Of a stretch of 9,951 bases of DNA, positions 6,183-9,951 are shown piece after piece. The notes under the pieces are model-generated. The model saw only the letters and a program-made list of their open reading frames with translations, did no database searches and had not been told where the DNA came from. The stretch is from Bacteroidota bacterium (GTDB lineage Bacteria > Bacteroidota > Bacteroidia > Bacteroidales > VadinHA17): the NCBI GenBank assembly GCA_030613125.1, contig JAUWMO010000106.1, positions 1 through 9,951 on the forward strand, written 5' to 3'. Every line of letters starts with the position of its first letter. The stretch's first letter is position 1. The translations under genes were made by a program, and so were the position numbers.

Positions 6183-6842
6183 TTACCCTTTCTTTATCTT
6201 CATAAGTATTGAAAATGCCCTGTTTACATCATTATCTTTAACAACAATTGTAAATTCATTGGTTGTGGATATCACCTCCATGATGTTGATGCCCTCCCAG
6301 GCAAGGTTTTTTAAAATGAAGTAATAAAACCCCGAAATCTCTGTGTTCTCAGCCGGTAGCTCCATGGTTATTGTCGACAACTCTTTTTTCTTGTTTACAA
6401 GTTGCTCGGTTTTGAAAAGTTCATCCATCAATGCTTCCTGAGATTTGCTTATGATAATGGTTGTTTCATTAACACCTTGTGAAACGGTGTAAAAAACACC
6501 CATTTGATCTTCAAGTTGCCTGAGAAGCATGCCTTGTTTTCTTCTCAAGTTGTCTGTATTTATAAATGTGTAGTCCATTAAATCAGAACGGACTGTAAAA
6601 TCACCCAGGCCGGTTACAAAATCTTTTAACCCAATGTTTATTTTATAATAATAATTCGGGGCTAAACGGTTAATTGCCATAATAACAGCACCCTCTTTTA
6701 TTTTTGTCTTTAACCTGGCTTCAATCTCAGGAATCATTTTTCGCGCTAACGAGGAAACATTAATAAGATTATCTGCAAGAGCCTCCTCAAGGAATGGGGA
6801 TTGTGCAATTACTTCCTGTACAGTTTCAGCTATAGTGATCAT
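6183..6842 (-). CDS. Tandem ACT-domain protein, predicted regulator of aspartate/lysine metabolism
   Basis: A cytoplasmic protein of 219 residues without signal peptide or membrane segment. The N-terminal 60 residues are helical and end in a segment ('SSLARKMIPEIEARLKTKIKEGAVIMAINRL', split here as about 30-60) that looks like a small winged-helix or helical module. Two ACT-like units follow. The first is about 80-146 (strand 'DFTVRSDLMDYTFI', helix 'LLRQLEDQMG', strand 'ETTIIISKS', helix 'QEALMDELF'). The second, about 155-218, is clearer ('FYYFILKNLAWEGINIMEVISTTNEFTIVVKDNDVNRAFSIL'). ACT pairs bind amino acids and are the regulatory half of aspartate kinases. This gene is divergent from lysC, 114 bp away, which suggests lysine or threonine sensing. 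It has no kinase domain. Whether it binds DNA, LysC or another enzyme cannot be decided here. Confidence 0.75.
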   Translation of the reverse strand: MITIAETVQEVIAQSPFLEEALADNLINVSSLARKMIPEIEARLKTKIKEGAVIMAINRLAPNYYYKINIGLKDFVTGLGDFTVRSDLMDYTFINTDNLRRKQGMLLRQLEDQMGVFYTVSQGVNETTIIISKSQEALMDELFKTEQLVNKKKELSTITMELPAENTEISGFYYFILKNLAWEGINIMEVISTTNEFTIVVKDNDVNRAFSILMKIKKG

Positions 6843-6843
6843 T

Positions 6844-6869
6844 ATGTTAAGAATTTAACACAATGTTAA
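6844..6869. promoter_or_regulatory. GTTAA/TTAAC half-site cluster, candidate operator
   Basis: GTTAA (6846-6850), TTAAC (6855-6859) and GTTAA (6865-6869) alternate, giving two overlapping inverted repeats with 4- and 5-base spacers. The longer direct repeat ATGTTAA occurs at 6844 and 6863, 19 bp apart. The cluster begins two bases before the ACT gene's ATG and covers its candidate -7 box, a position from which a bound protein could block transcription. In such AT-rich DNA a chance origin remains possible. Confidence 0.4.
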
Positions 6870-6891
6870 ATAAATGTTTTAATATATCAAA
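6861..6891 (-). promoter_or_regulatory. Candidate promoter of the ACT-domain gene (TTTG-N19-TAACATTG)
   Basis: On the minus strand TTTG (6888-6891) and TAACATTG (6861-6868) are 19 bp apart. The -7 element differs from TAnnTTTG at one position. The leader would be very short, about 10-15 nt to the ATG at 6842. The -7 box overlaps one of the GTTAA half-sites. Confidence 0.45.
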
Positions 6892-6917
6892 TTTTTCTTT
6901 ATAATAATATTGAAGTT

Positions 6918-6925
6918 TAGGTTTG
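6918..6925 (+). promoter_or_regulatory. Candidate -7 element of the lysC-lysA promoter (TAGGTTTG)
   Basis: An exact TAnnTTTG match 31 bp before the lysC ATG. No TTTG lies at 18-21 bp upstream, only a T-rich run, so the -33 half is unsupported. The remaining leader, about 25 nt, is far too short for a lysine riboswitch. Confidence 0.45.
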
Positions 6926-6956
6926 TATTATTAAATAATTAAGACAGAACTTAAGT

Positions 6957-8288
6957 ATGAAGATATTGAAATTTGGCGGATCCTCTGTAGGTACTCCGGA
7001 AAGGATGCTGAAAGTTGCAGATATTATTTCAGACAATGAAAGGAAGGTTGTGATACTTTCGGCAATTTCAGGAACAACCGATCGTCTTGTTGAGATCATA
7101 AAAATGGTTAAAAGATACAGGTTAAGTGAAACTGAGACGAAAATACTGGACTTAAAAAATTATTATGATAATTTTTTATTTGAATTATTCTCTGACCAGG
7201 ATTATCTTGAAAAAGCCGGGAAGATTGTGGATAGTAGTTTTGAACATCTTAGGTCAGCACACCCGGAAACAATGACCGGGTCAGGAGAAAAGGAATTAAT
7301 GGCCCTGGGAGAGATGCTTTCAACCGGTATATTCCAGGTATTGCTTGAACTACAGGGGGCCGGATCGGTATTAATTAATTCTCCGGAGTATATGAGAATT
7401 GATAAGGACAGGGAACCTGATATGGTTTATATCATGGAAAATCTTACAAGATTAATTGAAGGTAACACCGATAAAGAATTGTTTCTGACACAGGGATATA
7501 TTTGTAAAAACTATTATGGAGAAATTGACAATCTGGAGAGGGGGGGGAGTGATTATTCTGCCAGCATAATTGGGGCTGCACTGGGGGCTGATGAAATTCA
7601 GATATGGACCGACATAGATGGAATCCATAATAATGACCCCAGAGTGATATCAAACACACAACCTGTGAGTGAACTTTCATATAAAGAAGCTGCCGAACTG
7701 GCATATTTCGGTGCAAGGATCTTGCATCCGAAATGCGTGTTTCCTGCCCAAATGAATAATATACCTTTACGTTTGAAGAATACTTTTGAGCCTGACAGGG
7801 AGGGTACACTTATATCAGCATCTTCAAAAAGAGATAAGGTGAAATCTATTGCAGTTAAGGATGGAATAATTGCAATCAGGATCAGATCGGCCCGGATGCT
7901 TATGGCATATGGTTTTCTGAAAAAAATCTTCCAGGTATTTGAAGATCACAAGACTTCAATTGATATGATAACGACTTCTGAAGTTTCAGTTTCCCTTACA
8001 ATTGATAATTCAGAAAATCTGGAATCTATTCTTGCCGAACTCCAATCGTTTGGAGAGGTGGAATTTGATCTTGATCAATCGATAATTTGTGTTGTGGGTG
8101 ATTTTATGGCCGAAGAAACAGGAATGGCAAAAGTAGTGATAAATGCATTGGAAAAGATACCCATTCGTATGATCTCATATGGTGGAAGTATGAATAACAT
8201 TTCATTAGTTGTACAAACACATAATAAGAAAGAAGCATTAGAAGCGCTTCACAGGGAAATTTTTAAAACCCAGGCTGCTTATGTATAA
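6957..8288 (+). CDS. lysC: Aspartate kinase (monofunctional)
   Basis: Phosphorylates L-aspartate with ATP, the first step towards diaminopimelate/lysine, threonine and methionine; cytoplasmic. The 443-residue protein has the normal length for a monofunctional enzyme with no homoserine dehydrogenase fused. Visible marks are 'KFGGSSVG' (5-12), 'GSGEKELMALGEMLS' (108-122), 'NLERGGSDYSAS' (192-203), 'WTDIDGIHNNDPR' (217-229) and 'FGARILHPK' (251-259). The C-terminal half from about 295 holds paired ACT domains, including 'TSEVSVSLTID' (340-350), the region that binds lysine or threonine in feedback-inhibited members. The start ATG directly begins the catalytic motif strand. The codons for Arg-Gly-Gly in the catalytic loop form a run of eight G (7540-7547). 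The last 8 bases overlap lysA, and the gene is divergent from the ACT-domain gene, so feedback control by DAP-pathway end products is expected. Confidence 0.96.
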   Translation: MKILKFGGSSVGTPERMLKVADIISDNERKVVILSAISGTTDRLVEIIKMVKRYRLSETETKILDLKNYYDNFLFELFSDQDYLEKAGKIVDSSFEHLRSAHPETMTGSGEKELMALGEMLSTGIFQVLLELQGAGSVLINSPEYMRIDKDREPDMVYIMENLTRLIEGNTDKELFLTQGYICKNYYGEIDNLERGGSDYSASIIGAALGADEIQIWTDIDGIHNNDPRVISNTQPVSELSYKEAAELAYFGARILHPKCVFPAQMNNIPLRLKNTFEPDREGTLISASSKRDKVKSIAVKDGIIAIRIRSARMLMAYGFLKKIFQVFEDHKTSIDMITTSEVSVSLTIDNSENLESILAELQSFGEVEFDLDQSIICVVGDFMAEETGMAKVVINALEKIPIRMISYGGSMNNISLVVQTHNKKEALEALHREIFKTQAAYV

Positions 8289-9453
8289 AGAATATAAAAG
8301 ATTTACCGGCATAGCTACACCTTTTTATTACTATGATCTGGATCTTCTAAGGGATACACTTGATACTCTGAACCGGGAAGCAGGTAAATATAACTATAAG
8401 GTACATTATGCTTTAAAGGCAAATGCTGACTCTCAGGTATTACAGATAATCCGGGATGCCGGACTTGGTGCCGATTGTGTAAGCGGTAATGAAGTTCAAA
8501 AGTCGCTTAACATCGGCTTCCCGGCAAAGGATATTTATTATGCCGGAGTTGGGAAAACAGATGATGAGATCCGTACCGGCCTTGCAGGCAACATTGGTTG
8601 TTTCAATTGTGAATCGGTTCAGGAAATTACGGTTATGAACCAGATAGCCTCTGATATGAACATGGTTGCTAAAATTGCCCTGAGAATAAATCCTGACATA
8701 AACAGTAATACTCATTCATATATAACAACCGGGATCCAGGAAAACAAATTCGGTATCCAATTGTGGGAATTGGATGAAGTTCTTTCAGTGATCCGTCAAC
8801 TGAAAAACATTAATCTTATTGGTTTACATTTTCATATTGGCTCACAGATCATCCGTCTGGAAATTTTCCGTAAACTATGTTTGAAAGTAAATGAGATCAA
8901 TGACTGGTTTATTGAAAGGAAGTACTTTCTTCCTGTTTTGAACCTTGGAGGTGGATTAGGGATCGATTACCATGACCCTGATTCAAATCCTGTTCCTGAT
9001 TTCAGAAATTATTTTAAAACTGTTTATGACACTCTGCTGCCTCAACCATGGCAGGAGATTCATTTTGAATTGGGCCGTTCGGTAGTTGGCCAGATGGGAA
9101 GTCTGATCTCGAAGGTGCTGTATATTAAAAATGGGAAGACAAAGAATTTTGCTATTATGGATTCAGGAATGACCGAATTGATCAGGCCGGCATTATATCA
9201 CTCGTTTCATAAAATTGTAAATCTTTATAAATCCAATCTTAACGGTACTTTTTTACCTTATCTTAAATATGATGTGGTTGGACCGGTATGTGAAACAACA
9301 GATTTTTTAGGAAAAGAAGTTGAACTGCCACGTACCGAGAGGGGTGACCTTTTTGCTATTTGCAGCGTTGGCGCTTATGGCCAGTCAATGGCCTCGAACT
9401 ATAACCTGAGGGAGAGAGCCGGGGTGACTTATTCTGATGATCTTTCCGGTTAA
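8281..9453 (+). CDS. lysA: Diaminopimelate decarboxylase
   Basis: A PLP enzyme that decarboxylates meso-diaminopimelate to L-lysine, the last step of the pathway begun by LysC. The 390 residues form a fold-III TIM barrel followed by a beta domain. Lys46 in 'YALKAN' is the PLP Schiff-base lysine. 'HFHIGSQI' (183-190) and the glycine-rich 'NLGGGLGIDY' (221-230) contact the cofactor and its phosphate. 'FELGRSVVG' (262-270) carries the conserved Glu and Arg. 'GPVCETTDFL' (334-343) supplies Cys337 and Glu338 from the partner subunit, and 'GAYGQSMASNYN' (364-375) the substrate-side Tyr. The ATG lies inside the end of lysC (sequence ATGTATAA), so translation is probably coupled. Ornithine/arginine decarboxylases share the fold, but the CETTDFL motif and the lysC linkage argue for LysA. 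Length is slightly short of the common 400-420 residues, with nothing essential missing. Confidence 0.95.
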   Translation: MYKEYKRFTGIATPFYYYDLDLLRDTLDTLNREAGKYNYKVHYALKANADSQVLQIIRDAGLGADCVSGNEVQKSLNIGFPAKDIYYAGVGKTDDEIRTGLAGNIGCFNCESVQEITVMNQIASDMNMVAKIALRINPDINSNTHSYITTGIQENKFGIQLWELDEVLSVIRQLKNINLIGLHFHIGSQIIRLEIFRKLCLKVNEINDWFIERKYFLPVLNLGGGLGIDYHDPDSNPVPDFRNYFKTVYDTLLPQPWQEIHFELGRSVVGQMGSLISKVLYIKNGKTKNFAIMDSGMTELIRPALYHSFHKIVNLYKSNLNGTFLPYLKYDVVGPVCETTDFLGKEVELPRTERGDLFAICSVGAYGQSMASNYNLRERAGVTYSDDLSG

Positions 9454-9531
9454 GGAAGGCAATTACTCATGAGGTTTTCCCAGAGCTAAAGGTTTAGAAG
9501 TAGTTCATTTAGTACATGGGCTTATAGTAAG

Positions 9532-9567
9532 GAGATTCCTGCAAGGTCTGCAGACAGGTCTCATTTT
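9532..9567 (+). terminator. Candidate terminator of the lysC-lysA unit
   Basis: GAGA and CCTG (9532-9535 and 9538-9541) can pair with CAGG and TCTC (9555-9562) with two unpaired T in between, and ATTTT follows. An alternative inner fold pairs CTGCA with TGCAG around a 5-base loop (9539-9553). The stem is followed by only four T and sits 79 bp past the lysA stop, so this is a moderate candidate. Confidence 0.4.
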
Positions 9568-9742
9568 AAGTAAAAAGACCCGGTTTGGGGTGCACAAAGT
9601 GAAATAACAAAAGATATTTTCCCGTTACAGAAATACCAAAATCTAAACGAATCTGTTGTTCCCGGTTTCTTCTATTGCCTAACAACTATACCTGACAACC
9701 TACACATAACCCTCCAAACCTTTACTGTTATAACTAACTGTG

Positions 9743-9750
9743 TATCTTTG
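9743..9750 (+). promoter_or_regulatory. Orphan -7-like element TATCTTTG
   Basis: An exact match to TAnnTTTG. The only possible -33 partner is TTTA (9721-9724, one mismatch, 18-bp spacer). Transcription from here would enter the palindrome and the GC hairpin downstream and then leave the window, so it may drive a small RNA, a gene beyond the edge, or nothing. Confidence 0.3.
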
Positions 9751-9780
9751 TGTTACCGGAGTTAAAATAAAATAATATGT

Positions 9781-9812
9781 ATTATAATACGTATTTAAAT
9801 ACGCATTATAAT
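9781..9812. repeat. 32-bp near-perfect AT-rich palindrome
   Basis: Sixteen bases on each side of the centre TTT|AAA (9796/9797) mirror each other, with a single mismatched pair (A9789 against C9804). Each arm carries ATTATAAT at its outer end and CGTATTTA or TAAATACG at the centre. There is no loop, which is more typical of a dimeric protein-binding site or a replication/recombination site than of an RNA terminator. Confidence 0.75.
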
Positions 9813-9860
9813 GGCTCTGTTCTAAATTTTACAGCCCAGATAATTTATGCATAAATGTAT

Positions 9861-9890
9861 CCCCCGCTGGCGGGGGAATTTAAAAGGGGG
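9861..9890. repeat. REP-like GC-rich hairpin with second G5 block
   Basis: CCCCCG (9861-9866) pairs with CGGGGG (9871-9876) around the loop CTGG. After nine A/T bases a second GGGGG (9886-9890) could compete for the same C5. The block stands out sharply from the AT-rich flanks and resembles the short extragenic palindromes scattered in many bacterial genomes. Copy number elsewhere in the genome cannot be seen from here. Confidence 0.55.
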
Positions 9891-9951
9891 TGGAGTTCTT
9901 ATAATCCTATATTATCTATAAATTTCTGAATCTTAAGAATAACCAAATCTA

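Larger units (their letters stand above)
9454..9951. other. Gene-free 3' region after lysA
   Basis: In these 498 bases I find no open frame with coding character on either strand, no tRNA-like fold and no rRNA-like stretch. In order it contains a terminator-like hairpin, a plain AT-rich interval, a TAnnTTTG promoter-like box, a 32-bp palindrome and a GC-rich hairpin, listed separately. A gene may begin just beyond the right edge. Confidence 0.6.

Noticed and set aside
6843..6956. Possible lysine riboswitch before lysC
   Set aside because: The whole gap is 114 bp, AT-rich, shared with a divergent promoter and without the multi-stem pattern; the candidate leader is only about 25 nt.
7444..7809. 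121-codon antisense frame inside lysC
   Set aside because: It is the complement of conserved aspartate kinase motifs; its composition (many Cys, Gln, Ser) is that of a shadow frame.
8440..8715. 91-codon antisense frame inside lysA
   Set aside because: It lies wholly within conserved LysA coding sequence and has no family resemblance or start signal of its own.

Overview
The window looks like chromosomal DNA from a member of the Bacteroidota. It is AT-rich, and several gene starts are preceded by the phylum's promoter signature (TTTG, about 19 bp, then TAnnTTTG) instead of Shine-Dalgarno-like sites. The aspartate kinase carries the form NLERGGSDYSAS, which I associate with this phylum, and secreted glycosidases are clustered. 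A non-gut or environmental Bacteroidales-like lineage is plausible, but genus and family cannot be read from the sequence.

Left part (about 100-4755, all minus strand): three exported glycoside hydrolases, transcribed in the order sialidase (GH33), alpha-L-fucosidase (GH29), GH123-type protein with a lipoprotein signal. Together they would remove sialic acid, fucose and beta-GalNAc, the capping and core sugars of mucin-like or glycolipid glycans. No SusC/SusD pair, sulfatase or dedicated regulator lies in the window. The sialidase has all its catalytic residues but carries a one-base frameshift that replaces its last beta-strand. Restoring one base recovers a canonical C-terminus ending at 3529.

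Middle (5112-5996, plus strand): a two-TM membrane protein with a histidine-kinase dimerisation helix that keeps its phospho-accepting His, followed directly by a receiver domain with no ATPase domain between them. It has a well-formed Bacteroidota promoter. It converges with the next gene across a 186-bp gap that holds a hairpin.

Right part (6183-9453): a tandem-ACT-domain protein (minus) is divergently transcribed from a lysC-lysA pair (plus). The lysC and lysA reading frames overlap by 8 bp. These genes form a lysine/diaminopimelate module: LysC makes aspartyl phosphate, LysA makes lysine from meso-DAP, and the divergent ACT protein is a likely amino-acid-sensing partner. Its promoter overlaps repeated GTTAA/TTAAC half-sites.

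The last 498 bases hold no convincing gene. They contain a terminator-like hairpin after lysA, a promoter-like TATCTTTG, a 32-bp near-perfect AT-rich palindrome and a GC-rich REP-like hairpin. The strongest items for follow-up are the sialidase frameshift, the ATPase-less membrane phosphorelay protein, and the ACT/lysC divergent pair.
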